9,157 nucleotides of DNA from an uncultured Clostridia bacterium (GTDB lineage Bacteria; Bacillota; Clostridia; Oscillospirales; Oscillospiraceae): positions 1 through 9,157 of the forward strand of contig CALJDB010000155.1 of assembly GCA_938023775.1 (NCBI GenBank). Direction: 5' to 3'. Within the stretch, counting starts at the first letter, position 1. Every line of letters starts with the position of its first letter. Under the pieces are notes generated by a model, which searched no databases, had not been told where the DNA came from, and was given only the letters and a program-made list of their open reading frames with translations. The position numbers and the translations under genes are program-made. Shown one piece after another: positions 1 to 6,235 of the stretch.

Positions 1-60
1 CTGCACCCGGTTCTAAGCCGCCGGGCGCGGCATATAAATGGGACAAGAGGTGATGCACTT

Positions 61-930
61 ATGACGGAGGACGGATTTGACCGGGCGGCGGGACTGCTGC
101 CGGAGCATCTGCGCGCCGAGGCGGCTGCGCTGCCTGCGCCGATGCGGCGGACGGCAGAGGAATTTCGCCTGCGGCGCGGGCGGAGCCCGACGCTGCTCGC
201 CGCCGGGCGCGAGCGGGAGCTTGGCGCGGAGAAGGTGGACGAGCGGGCGCTGCTCGCTGTGCTCGAACTATCGTCCGACGCCTCAATGCACGCGGCGGGG
301 GACGCGCTTCGCCGCGGCTATCTGACGGCGCGGGGCGGCGTGCGCGTCGGCGTCTGCGGCGCATTTTCGGCGGAGGGCGGCGTTTTGGGGCTGCGGGAGG
401 TGTCCTCCCTCGCGATCCGCATCCCGCGCGCGGTGCGCGGCGCGGCGGCGGAGGTTTTGCCCCGGCTGGGCAGCGGCGGGGTGCTGCTGCTCTCCCCGCC
501 CGGCTGCGGGAAGACGACGCTGCTGCGCGACCTGATCCGCTGTCTCTCCGACGGCGGCGAGCGCGTCGGCGTTGCGGACGAGCGCGGCGAGCTCGGCGGC
601 ATGTGGAACGGCGAGCTGCAATTCGACCTTGGGCGCAGCACGGACGTGCTCTCCGGCGCGCCGAAGGCGGAGGCGGCGATGATGCTGCTGCGCGGCATGA
701 ACTGCGGGACCATCGCGATGGACGAGATCAGCCTTGCCGCGGACGCCGCGGCGGTGGAGCAGCTCACCGGCTGCGGCGTCCGCGTGCTCGCGACGGTCCA
801 CGCCGCCTCGCCCTCGGACCTTGCGCGGCGCGCGCCGCTGCGGGAGCTCCTCGCGCTCGGCGCGTTTGAGAGCGCCGTGACGATCCGCGCCGAGGCGGGG
901 CGGCGGCATTATCGGGTGGACAGGCTGTGA
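61..930 (+). CDS. spoIIIAA: Stage III sporulation protein AA, secretion-type ATPase
   Basis: This is the ATPase of the SpoIIIA complex, which sits in the mother cell on the membrane around the engulfed forespore and is thought to energise the SpoIIIA-SpoIIQ channel. The 289-aa product (B. subtilis about 307) has an N-terminal domain of about 105 residues, then a RecA-like ATPase core related to VirB11/type II and IV secretion ATPases. Visible motifs are Walker A PPGCGKTT (146-153), a conserved DERGEL stretch (173-178), and Walker B ending IAMDE with D221/E222; a histidine follows in TVHAAS (245-250). The ATG start is preceded by AGAGGTGAT at a good distance. The first 60 bases stay open in this frame but have no better start. 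The gene overlaps spoIIIAB by 4 bp. In B. subtilis the operon is driven by sigma-E; no convincing sigma-E promoter lies in the bases available here. Identification is secure from motifs and from the seven following spoIIIA genes. Confidence 0.96.
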   Translation: MTEDGFDRAAGLLPEHLRAEAAALPAPMRRTAEEFRLRRGRSPTLLAAGRERELGAEKVDERALLAVLELSSDASMHAAGDALRRGYLTARGGVRVGVCGAFSAEGGVLGLREVSSLAIRIPRAVRGAAAEVLPRLGSGGVLLLSPPGCGKTTLLRDLIRCLSDGGERVGVADERGELGGMWNGELQFDLGRSTDVLSGAPKAEAAMMLLRGMNCGTIAMDEISLAADAAAVEQLTGCGVRVLATVHAASPSDLARRAPLRELLALGAFESAVTIRAEAGRRHYRVDRL

Positions 931-1418
931 CGGCGGCGGGACTGAAAATGCTCGGCGGGCTGCTGCTCGCCGCGGCGGGCGGGCTGCTCGGCTGGCAGCA
1001 GTGCGCGGAAAAGCGCCGGACGGCGCGGCTATTGCGCTCTCTCGCGGCGGACCTCGGCGTCATGGCGGCGGAGCTCACGGCGCGCCGGGCGCTGCTGCCT
1101 CAGATCTTTGAGCGTCTGCGGGACCGCCCGTTTTTCGAGCTGCTCTCCGCCGCCTTCGGCACGGAGGCGATGGACACGCTCTGGGCGCGCGCCGCGCGCT
1201 CGATGCCGCTGCCGGAGGGCGACCGGGAAGCACTCGCGTCCCTCTCCGCCGCCGTCGGGCGCTATGACGCGGCGCGGCAGGCGGCGGAGATCGAGGCGGT
1301 GCGGCTGCGCCTCGCCGCCGACGCGGAGGAGCTTGAGCGCTTTGTCGCCGCCCGCGGGCGGAGCTTCGCCGGACTCGGCGCTTCGCTCGGCGCGATGGCG
1401 GCTGTCATTCTTTTTTGA
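927..1418 (+). CDS. spoIIIAB: Stage III sporulation protein AB
   Basis: This is a small membrane protein of the SpoIIIA complex. The family has a cytoplasmic helical domain resembling the GspF-type platform of type II secretion, so it probably couples the SpoIIIAA ATPase to the membrane. The product is 163 aa (B. subtilis about 171). It has a hydrophobic N-terminal segment at about 7-24 and a hydrophobic C-terminal segment at about 147-163, flanking a charged helical middle. Family-like marks are GRYD (111-114) followed by a Q-rich/acidic helix, and the ending FAGLGASLGAMAAVILF. The start is GTG within a GTGA overlap with the spoIIIAA stop, and GGGTGGA at 914-920 lies 6 bases upstream, which supports it. 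Assignment combines sequence resemblance with position between AA and AC. Confidence 0.93.
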   Translation: MTAAGLKMLGGLLLAAAGGLLGWQQCAEKRRTARLLRSLAADLGVMAAELTARRALLPQIFERLRDRPFFELLSAAFGTEAMDTLWARAARSMPLPEGDREALASLSAAVGRYDAARQAAEIEAVRLRLAADAEELERFVAARGRSFAGLGASLGAMAAVILF

Positions 1419-1434
1419 TTACTATGCCCTTTGC

Positions 1435-1445
1435 GGAGAAGGAAG
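1435..1445 (+). promoter_or_regulatory. Ribosome binding site deciding the spoIIIAC start
   Basis: The run GGAGAAGGAAG ends 8 bases before ATG 1454. It favours that start over the in-frame TTG at 1415 (which would make a TTGA overlap with spoIIIAB) and ATG at 1424, neither of which has a comparable site. The product starting MEVDLIF also matches the family N terminus, whereas the 13 upstream codons give a charged leader not seen in relatives that I recall. Confidence 0.7.
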
Positions 1446-1453
1446 ATACACGA

Positions 1454-1648
1454 ATGGAAGTTGACCTCATTTTCAAGATCGCGGCGGTGGGGATTCTGGT
1501 CGCCGTGCTGAACATACTCCTCTCGCGCTCCGGGCGGGAGGAGCAGGCGCTTATGGTGACGCTCGCGGGGCTCGTCTGCGTGCTGGTCCTCGTCGTCCGG
1601 GAGATCAGCGACCTCTTTGCGCTGATCAAGGACCTGTTCGGGCTGTGA
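1454..1648 (+). CDS. spoIIIAC: Stage III sporulation protein AC
   Basis: This tiny membrane protein is a subunit of the SpoIIIA transmembrane complex at the mother-cell/forespore interface. With the start at ATG 1454 the product is 64 aa, close to the 68 aa of B. subtilis. It has two hydrophobic segments (about 4-20 and 31-46) separated by a short polar loop, SRSGREEQ. It keeps the family pattern: an N-terminal IFKIAAVGI stretch, the E-A-L-MVTLAG second helix, and an amphipathic D-LF-LIKDLF end. It lies 35 bases after spoIIIAB and 3 bases before spoIIIAD, and is paralogous in style to the N-terminal half of SpoIIIAD. An upstream in-frame extension to TTG 1415 would give 77 aa but is less likely. 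Confidence 0.92.
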   Translation: MEVDLIFKIAAVGILVAVLNILLSRSGREEQALMVTLAGLVCVLVLVVREISDLFALIKDLFGL

Positions 1649-1651
1649 TGC

Positions 1652-2038
1652 ATGGAGGCGCTGATCAAGATCGCGGCATGCGCCCTGCTCGCGAGCGCGG
1701 TGAGCCTTGTCTTAAAGCGCAAAAACCCGGAGCTCGCCGTTCCGCTCGCGGCGGCGGTCTGCTGCGTTTCGCTCGCGGCGCTGACCGGGCTGCTGCGCCC
1801 GGTGCTCGCCGTGATGGAAAAGGCGAAGAGCCTCTCCGGGCTCGGCGAGGCGTATTTCCTGCCGGTCACGAAGTGCGTGCTCATCGGCATCCTCGCCAAA
1901 ACCGCGGCGGACCTCTGCCGCGACAGCGGACAGAGCGCGCTCGCGGGCGCGGTGGAGCTCGGCGGGGCGGTGGGGGCGATGTTCGTCTCGCTGCCGCTGC
2001 TCGAAACGCTGCTCGGTCTGTTGGAGCGGCTGCTGTGA
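1652..2038 (+). CDS. spoIIIAD: Stage III sporulation protein AD
   Basis: This is a polytopic membrane subunit of the SpoIIIA channel. The product is 128 aa (B. subtilis about 133). Hydrophobic segments lie at about 3-20, 27-49, 68-84 and 101-121. The C-terminal half carries the family hallmark: a helix ending in LCRDSGQSALA (88-98), then VELGGAVG (101-108) and the SLPLLETLL segment. The N-terminal part resembles SpoIIIAC, as is usual in the family. It starts at ATG 1652, 3 bases after the spoIIIAC stop, with only a weak GTGATG in front, so translation is probably coupled. The last bases overlap the GTG start of spoIIIAE by 4. Confidence 0.94.
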   Translation: MEALIKIAACALLASAVSLVLKRKNPELAVPLAAAVCCVSLAALTGLLRPVLAVMEKAKSLSGLGEAYFLPVTKCVLIGILAKTAADLCRDSGQSALAGAVELGGAVGAMFVSLPLLETLLGLLERLL

Positions 2039-3114
2039 AGCGCACGCTCTGCTTTGCGCTGCTGGCGCTGCTGCTCGCCGTCCCGGTCCGCGCCGCGGAC
2101 CTTGCCGACGGACTCGGCACGGGGGCGCTCCGCCGCGCGCTGCCGGAGAGCGCTGCGGAGGCGCTGGAGGGCATCGACGCCGCGGACGCGGAGCTCGACA
2201 CCGGGCTCGGAAGGCTCTGGAGCTATCTGCGCGCAAAGCTCTCCGGCGCGCTTGCCGAGGTGCTCCGCCCGCTTGCGGCGGTGCTTGCGGTGACGGTGCT
2301 GAGCGCGGTGGGGGCGCGCTTTGCGCCCGCGGGCGGCTTCGATTATGTCGGCTTCGGCGGCGCGCTCGCGGTGACGGCGGTCTGCGTCGGCGACGTGAAG
2401 AGCGTCGTGTCCCTCGGCGCATCGGCGCTCGGCGACCTGCGGGACCTCTCCGCTGCGCTGCTGCCGACGCTTACCGCTGCCGCGGCAGCCTCCGGCGCGG
2501 TGGGCTCCGCCGCCGCGAAATATGCCGCCGCCGCAATGTTCACGGACCTGCTGCTCTCGCTCGCGGAAAACCTCATTTTCCCGCTCATCTGCGCTTACAC
2601 CGCCGCCGTCGCCGCCGGAGCGGCGCTCGGCACGGACCAGCTTGCCGCGGGAACGCGCCTGCTGCACTGGGGCGCGAAGACCCTGATGCGGGGCCTCGTG
2701 CTGGCGTTCACGGCGTATCTCGGCATCACGGGCGTCGTCGCGGGACAGGCGGACGCCGCCGCGGTCAAAGCCGCGCGCACGGCGCTCTCCGCGGCGCTCC
2801 CCGTCGTCGGGCGGACGATCGCGGACGTGTCCGATTCGCTCGTCGCCGGGGCGGGCGTGCTGCGGGGCAGCATCGGCGTGTTCGGCGCGCTCGCCGTGGG
2901 CGCGGCGGCTGCGCTGCCGGTGCTGCGGCTCGGACTGCGCTGCCTGCTTTTTAAGGCGGCAGCCGCGCTCGCGGGCGTCGTCGCCGCGGGGCGGCTCGGC
3001 AGGCTCATTGACGGCATCGGCAATGCCTATGGGCTCGTTCTCGGTCTCGTCGGCGCGGCGTCGATCATCGAGCTGCTGGCGGTATTTTCTCTGATGAAGG
3101 TGGTGACGGCGTGA
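2035..3114 (+). CDS. spoIIIAE: Stage III sporulation protein AE, polytopic membrane protein
   Basis: This is the largest membrane subunit of the SpoIIIA complex and presumably forms part of its membrane platform. The product is 359 aa (B. subtilis about 399). It begins with a clear signal-like segment (KR, then hydrophobic residues 5-17, with a possible cleavage after VRA-A near 20/21). An extracytoplasmic N-terminal stretch follows, then about six to eight hydrophobic segments: roughly 78-94, 105-120, 142-155, 178-200, 218-238, 279-297, 303-318 and 331-351. A family-typical region is LPVVGRTIADVSDSL (255-269) followed by a GSIGVFG helix. The start is GTG at 2035 within a GTGA overlap with spoIIIAD. 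GGAG at 2023-2026 supports it and the signal sequence begins exactly there. The frame stays open back to about 1645, through all of spoIIIAD, but that extension is a GC-rich artefact. It is very Ala-rich. Confidence 0.95.
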   Translation: MKRTLCFALLALLLAVPVRAADLADGLGTGALRRALPESAAEALEGIDAADAELDTGLGRLWSYLRAKLSGALAEVLRPLAAVLAVTVLSAVGARFAPAGGFDYVGFGGALAVTAVCVGDVKSVVSLGASALGDLRDLSAALLPTLTAAAAASGAVGSAAAKYAAAAMFTDLLLSLAENLIFPLICAYTAAVAAGAALGTDQLAAGTRLLHWGAKTLMRGLVLAFTAYLGITGVVAGQADAAAVKAARTALSAALPVVGRTIADVSDSLVAGAGVLRGSIGVFGALAVGAAAALPVLRLGLRCLLFKAAAALAGVVAAGRLGRLIDGIGNAYGLVLGLVGAASIIELLAVFSLMKVVTA

Positions 3115-3593
3115 TTGCGTGGCTTCGTGCTTGGGTGCTCGGCATGACCGGGGCGGCGCTTTTCTGCGCAATCGCGACGGCACTGACGCCGCGGGGCGCG
3201 GTGAAGGAGCTCGTAAAGGTCGTCTGCGGCGTCGTGATGGCGGCGGCGCTCGCCGCCCCGCTTTTCTCGCTTCCGCTGCCGGACTATGCCCTCAGTATCG
3301 CACGCTGGCGCAGCGAGGGCGAGGCGATCGCGGCGGAGGGCGAATCGCTCGGCGGCGAGATGAGTCGCCCGGTCATAGAGGCGGAGTACGGCGCATATAT
3401 ATTGGACAAAGCCGCGGCGCTCGGCGCCGCCGTCAACGGCGCGTCGGTCTCTGTCCGCTGGACGACGGAGGGCGTCTGGGTCCCGGTCGCGGCGGAGGTT
3501 TGCGGGCTTTACAGCGCCCCGCTCGCCGCGGCGATCGAGGCGGAGCTCGGCATTGCACGGGAGGAGATAAGGTGGATCGATGAAAACGCTTGA
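3111..3593 (+). CDS. spoIIIAF: Stage III sporulation protein AF
   Basis: This SpoIIIA subunit has two N-terminal membrane segments (about 5-23 and 36-54) and a soluble domain facing the intermembrane space. In the family the soluble domain has a ring-building-motif fold. The 160-aa product is shorter than the B. subtilis protein (about 206); the reduction falls in the linker and tail, because the membrane region and the C-terminal beta-alpha-beta region (about 88-156, ending EEIRWID) are both present. The TPRGAVKELVKVVCG stretch between the membrane helices is family-like. The start is GTG in a GTGA overlap with spoIIIAE, with AAGGTGGTGA (3097-3106) upstream. The 3' end overlaps spoIIIAG by 14 bases. 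Confidence 0.92.
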   Translation: MIAWLRAWVLGMTGAALFCAIATALTPRGAVKELVKVVCGVVMAAALAAPLFSLPLPDYALSIARWRSEGEAIAAEGESLGGEMSRPVIEAEYGAYILDKAAALGAAVNGASVSVRWTTEGVWVPVAAEVCGLYSAPLAAAIEAELGIAREEIRWIDENA

Positions 3594-3948
3594 TCTCGGC
3601 GCGGCGGCAAAGGCGCTCGCGAAGAACAGATATGTGCTCGCCGTGCTGGTGCTCGGTCTCGTGCTCCTGCTGCTGCCGCGCGCATCGGGAACGGACGAAG
3701 CTGCGGCAGGCGCCGGTGCGCCGCTGGAGGCGAGCGGCATCCCGCTCGATACGGAGAGCAGCCGCCTCGCGGCGCTGCTTTCGCGCATCGACGGCGTCGG
3801 CGACGCGGCGGTGCTGCTTTCGGAAAGGGGGGCGGTTGTGGTCTGCGCCGGGGCGGATAACGCTCAGGTGCGCCTTGCGGTGACAAACGCGGTCTCGGCT
3901 TACACCGGGCTGGGCAGCGATAAGATCACGGTGATGAAAATGAAGTAA
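3580..3948 (+). CDS. spoIIIAG: Stage III sporulation protein AG, unusually short
   Basis: SpoIIIAG forms the large oligomeric ring of the channel between mother cell and forespore. Here it is only 122 aa, against about 229 in B. subtilis. It has a cytoplasmic N terminus, one membrane helix (about 18-33), a short Ala/Gly linker, and a ring-building motif (about 57-120). The motif halves are recognisable: SSRLAALLSRIDGVGDAAVLL (60-80), and GAVVVCAGADNAQVR (84-98) followed by a helix and a final ITVMK strand. In B. subtilis these halves are separated by a long, charged, beta-rich insertion that builds the vertical barrel; here only about three residues (S81-R83) separate them. The gene is not obviously broken: start, ribosome binding site (AAGGTGG, 3569-3575), frame and C terminus are all normal. 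It overlaps spoIIIAF by 14 bases and is followed 25 bases later by spoIIIAH. Confidence 0.92.
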   Translation: MKTLDLGAAAKALAKNRYVLAVLVLGLVLLLLPRASGTDEAAAGAGAPLEASGIPLDTESSRLAALLSRIDGVGDAAVLLSERGAVVVCAGADNAQVRLAVTNAVSAYTGLGSDKITVMKMK

Positions 3949-3973
3949 AAAATGATGCGGGAGGCTATCGAAA

Positions 3974-4534
3974 GTGAAGAAAAATCTCAAACGGAACATC
4001 GTGATGGCGGCTGTGCTGCTCTTTGTCTGCGCGGCGGTCTACCTGAACTGGACCTACAATAAGCGCGCCGGGGAGGCGGACCCGGCAATGGTGCAGGCGG
4101 AGGACCTCGCCGCCGCGGAAGCGGAAAACGGCTATACCGCCGCGCTCGCCGAGGAGGAGCTCAAAAGCGAGACGGTCTCTGGCTACTTCGCCGAGGCGCG
4201 CCTGACGCGCCAGCAGTCGCGCGACGAGGCGCTCGGTCTGCTCGAAACGGCAGCCGCCGGCGCGGGCGCGAGTCAGGAGACGATCGACGCCGCCATGGGC
4301 TCCATCGCCGCGATGGCGACTTATAGCATGCAGGAGAGCCAGATCGAGAACCTGCTGCTCGCAAAGGACTTCACCGACTGCGTCGTCTACATGTCCGACA
4401 CGGGCGTGACCGTTGCCGTTCCAGCCCCCGCGGAGGGGCTCAGCGAGGCCTCCGTCGCCCGCATCACCGACGTCATCACCACCGAGACCGCCTTCACCGC
4501 CGCCCAGATCAAGGTGATCGAGGTCCGCGAATAA
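3974..4534 (+). CDS. spoIIIAH: Stage III sporulation protein AH
   Basis: This is the mother-cell membrane protein that, in B. subtilis, binds the forespore protein SpoIIQ across the intermembrane space. That contact zips the two membranes together and forms a ring at the channel. The 186-aa product (B. subtilis about 218) has a short basic N terminus, one membrane helix (about 8-26), an acidic Ala-rich linker, and a ring-building-motif domain (about 68-184). Strong family marks are SGYFAEARLTRQQSRDEAL (69-87), the helix SQIENLLLAKDF (122-133), DCVVYMSD, and the final VITTETAF-AQIKVIE. The GTG start is chosen because GGGAGG-like GGGAGG (3959-3964) lies 9 bases upstream and the product then begins MKKNLKRN. 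It is the last gene of the operon; a strong hairpin follows just after the stop. Confidence 0.96.
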   Translation: MKKNLKRNIVMAAVLLFVCAAVYLNWTYNKRAGEADPAMVQAEDLAAAEAENGYTAALAEEELKSETVSGYFAEARLTRQQSRDEALGLLETAAAGAGASQETIDAAMGSIAAMATYSMQESQIENLLLAKDFTDCVVYMSDTGVTVAVPAPAEGLSEASVARITDVITTETAFTAAQIKVIEVRE

Positions 4535-4536
4535 AG

Positions 4537-4577
4537 AAGCTGCCGCGTCCCCAAAGAAAGAGGGGGCGCGGCGGCTT
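4537..4577. terminator. Shared terminator hairpin between spoIIIAH and the MBL hydrolase gene
   Basis: Bases 4537-4552 pair with 4562-4577 to give a 16-bp stem with two G-T wobbles and a 9-base purine-rich loop (AAAGAAAGA). On the + strand it begins 2 bases after the spoIIIAH stop codon and is followed by TTGCTTATTT. On the - strand it lies just past the hydrolase stop and is followed by CTTCTTTATT. The U tracts are broken, but the stem is very stable, so it probably ends transcription from both sides. Confidence 0.8.
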
Positions 4578-4580
4578 TGC

Positions 4581-5375
4581 TTATTTCAGCTTCTCCGCCG
4601 CGCAGCAGACGGCGGTGCCGCCCGATTCGGCGCGGAGGACGGGATTCCCGGCGCGGTCCCGCGCCGCTTCGCCGGCTCCCTCTGCGAGGGCGAGCGCGCA
4701 GCGGAGCTTGCGTTCGATGATGTCCGGCGGCAGCGCCCCGGCGTCATGACCGGTCCAGACGGCGCGGACGGGCAGCGGGGCGAGACGCCGGAGGGAGGCA
4801 ATGTAGTCCGCGAGCGGCGCCGCCCAATGCTCGGTCAGCATCGTTTGCATCCCGTTCAAGTTGTCGCCGGCAAAGAGCAGCCCGGTCTCGGCTTCGAAAA
4901 AGCAGACGCTCCCGCGCGTGTGACCCGGCGTGTGGACCACGGTCAGTCTGCGGCTGCCGAGGTCGAGCAGAGCGCCGTCGGCAAGCGGGAGCGGCGCGGG
5001 CGGCGTGGGCTGGAGCGCTGCGGCGCGGCAGCCGAGCCCCCACTGCTCCAGCTCCGCGCGCCGCGCCTCAAGCGTGCATGCCGCGGCATAGAGCGCAAAG
5101 TCGGCTTCGTGGAGCAGCGGTGCGCCGAACTCGGCATTCCCACCGCCGTGGTCCGGGTGCCCGTGGGTGTTTGCGAGCAGGATCGGCAGCGCCGTCAGCG
5201 GCGCGAGCGTATCGCGCAGCGAGCCGAGCCCGAAGCCTGTGTCAATGAGCAGCGCGCGTTCGCCGCCGCAGACGAGATACTGACGGAAGCGCTTCGGCGG
5301 CGCGGTGAGCTGAAATACGCCGTCCCCGACGGGACGGGCTGAAAAATCAAAGTGGTCTTCCTGCTGAGCGCGCAT
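4581..5375 (-). CDS. MBL fold metallo-hydrolase
   Basis: This is a cytoplasmic metallo-beta-lactamase-fold hydrolase of 264 aa with no signal peptide or membrane segment. The metal-binding set is complete: HGHPDH at 71-76 after strand ILLANT, H152 in TPGHTRGS (149-156), D171 in FAGDN, and H210 in TGHD. LLIDTGFG (42-49) is the conserved early loop. This is the general glyoxalase II-like/beta-lactamase-like hydrolase pattern; the substrate cannot be read from the sequence and the glyoxalase assignment is not specific. ATG 5375 is preceded on its strand by AAGGAGAG 7 bases upstream. The gene is convergent with spoIIIAH and divergent from the membrane-protein gene at 5498. No promoter is clear on this strand, although the roughly 120-base gap to the divergent gene must hold one. 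Confidence 0.9.
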   Translation of the reverse strand: MRAQQEDHFDFSARPVGDGVFQLTAPPKRFRQYLVCGGERALLIDTGFGLGSLRDTLAPLTALPILLANTHGHPDHGGGNAEFGAPLLHEADFALYAAACTLEARRAELEQWGLGCRAAALQPTPPAPLPLADGALLDLGSRRLTVVHTPGHTRGSVCFFEAETGLLFAGDNLNGMQTMLTEHWAAPLADYIASLRRLAPLPVRAVWTGHDAGALPPDIIERKLRCALALAEGAGEAARDRAGNPVLRAESGGTAVCCAAEKLK

Positions 5376-5417
5376 GGAAATTCTCTCCTTCCTGAAATCT
5401 GCGCACGGGTTTTTGCA

Positions 5418-5447
5418 TTGGAATGCCCCTTACCGCCATGGTATAAT
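5418..5447 (+). promoter_or_regulatory. Housekeeping (sigma-A type) promoter with extended -10
   Basis: The -10 box is a perfect TATAAT (5442-5447) preceded by TG plus one base (5439-5441), an extended -10. A -35 candidate TTGGAA (5418-5423, 4 of 6 consensus bases) sits 18 bases upstream. Transcription would start near 5454, about 44 bases before the GTG of the membrane-protein gene. This is the only clear vegetative promoter in the window. Confidence 0.75.
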
Positions 5448-5466
5448 GACATTAGGAAAAAGCGCT

Positions 5467-5478
5467 CTGCCGCGGCAG
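5467..5478. repeat. 12-bp perfect palindrome in the leader of the membrane-protein gene
   Basis: CTGCCGCGGCAG reads identically on both strands. It lies about 13 bases past the predicted transcription start and 7 bases before the GGGGAGG ribosome binding site. It could be a repressor site, but short GC palindromes also arise by chance in sequence this GC-rich. Confidence 0.35.
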
Positions 5479-5497
5479 GGGAAAGGGGAGGAAACAC

Positions 5498-6220
5498 GTG
5501 CTTTATGATCTGCTGCGCCGCCTCCGGCGGCGGGATAGCTGGGACGGCGGAAACGACATTTACGGCGTCCGCCGGGGCGAGATGATCTCCCCGCGCGATG
5601 ATGAGGGACGGCTCGACCATCTTGATACGAATATGGGCGTGACCCGCAGCGGGTTTTACCACGCTTACTGGGAGGGCTGGACGGAGTACCGCATTCCGCG
5701 GGAGGACGGGAAACAGGGACCTATCCGCCGGGTCTACACCGCGCCGTGGCTGCGTCTGGCGGGAAGCCGGTGGCGGCGCGCTGTTTACGGCGCGCTGCTC
5801 GCGTCGGCAGCCGCGGCGTTCTGCTTTGCCATGACACGGCGCGTGGGCAGCAATTCCTGCCGCTATGTTGCGCTTTTCGGCATGCCGACCGGGATCCTCA
5901 TGCTCGCCGCGGCGTGGTTTTGCCTCCTCGCCGCCAAAGCGCCGCGGGACCTGACGCGCTGGGAGTACCGCTGCGCCTCGGTCTATCTCCGCCGCGCGTC
6001 GCTTGCCTTCGCGGTGGGGCTTGCGCTCACCGCCGCGGCGACGGGGGTCTATCTCGCGCTGCACCCGCAGGACCCGCCGGCGGCGAACGCGCTGAACATC
6101 GCGCTGGAGCTCCTTGCCGCGGCTGCATCCGCCGCCGTTTTTCTGCTGGAGCGCCGCGCGGTTTATCTGACCGTGGAAAACGACACGCCAGCGCCGGAAA
6201 ACGGCAGGGTCATCCGCTGA
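5498..6220 (+). CDS. Uncharacterised protein with four predicted membrane segments
   Basis: I do not recognise this 240-aa protein. It has a highly charged, soluble N-terminal region of about 90 residues, presumably cytoplasmic. That region starts with an Arg-rich stretch (RRLRRRD, 7-13) and contains a Trp/Tyr-rich patch, FYHAYWEGWTEY (53-64). Four hydrophobic segments follow at about 95-113, 122-146, 167-188 and 198-217, then a short polar tail. The loop between segments 2 and 3 is also Trp/Arg-rich (RDLTRWEYRC). No enzymatic motif, cysteine cluster or lipobox is visible. The start is GTG 5498, supported by GGGGAGG (5485-5491) six bases upstream; ATG 5582 is the first later ATG but has no comparable site and would remove conserved-looking charged sequence. 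The gene is monocistronic, with its own promoter upstream and a terminator directly after. Codon and base use match the neighbours, so nothing points to recent transfer. Confidence 0.85.
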   Translation: MLYDLLRRLRRRDSWDGGNDIYGVRRGEMISPRDDEGRLDHLDTNMGVTRSGFYHAYWEGWTEYRIPREDGKQGPIRRVYTAPWLRLAGSRWRRAVYGALLASAAAAFCFAMTRRVGSNSCRYVALFGMPTGILMLAAAWFCLLAAKAPRDLTRWEYRCASVYLRRASLAFAVGLALTAAATGVYLALHPQDPPAANALNIALELLAAAASAAVFLLERRAVYLTVENDTPAPENGRVIR

Positions 6221-6235
6221 ACCGAAAAACCGAAA

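Noticed and set aside
31..38. CATATAAA upstream of spoIIIAA as a sigma-E -10 box.
   Set aside because: It resembles CATACAAT at 6 of 8 positions, but there is no fitting -35 element 12-14 bases upstream, and the transcript would begin almost on the ribosome binding site. The real promoter probably lies left of the window.
1..53. Possible C-terminal tail of an upstream gene (frame ending TGA at 51-53, or TAA at 14-16).
   Set aside because: Only a few codons are visible and neither short peptide is recognisable, so no gene can be supported.
1411..1416. Run of six T at the end of spoIIIAB as a slippage site fusing AB to AC.
   Set aside because: It lies just before a normal stop codon, the run is short, and spoIIIAC has its own good ribosome binding site and start.
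1645..2034. Upstream extension of the spoIIIAE frame across the whole of spoIIIAD.
   Set aside because: spoIIIAD is a clear gene in another frame. The signal-like sequence of SpoIIIAE begins exactly at GTG 2035 with a ribosome binding site, so the extension is a shadow.
1405..3183. A 592-codon open frame on the - strand opposite spoIIIAC to spoIIIAE.
   Set aside because: It is antisense to five well-identified spoIIIA genes, is Arg/Ala/Pro-rich low-complexity in translation, and has no family resemblance. Long antisense frames are expected in DNA this GC-rich.
5443..5448. A - strand extended -10 (TG-T-CATTAT) for the MBL hydrolase gene, overlapping the + strand TATAAT.
   Set aside because: It matches only 4 of 6 consensus positions and lacks a plausible -35 on that strand.
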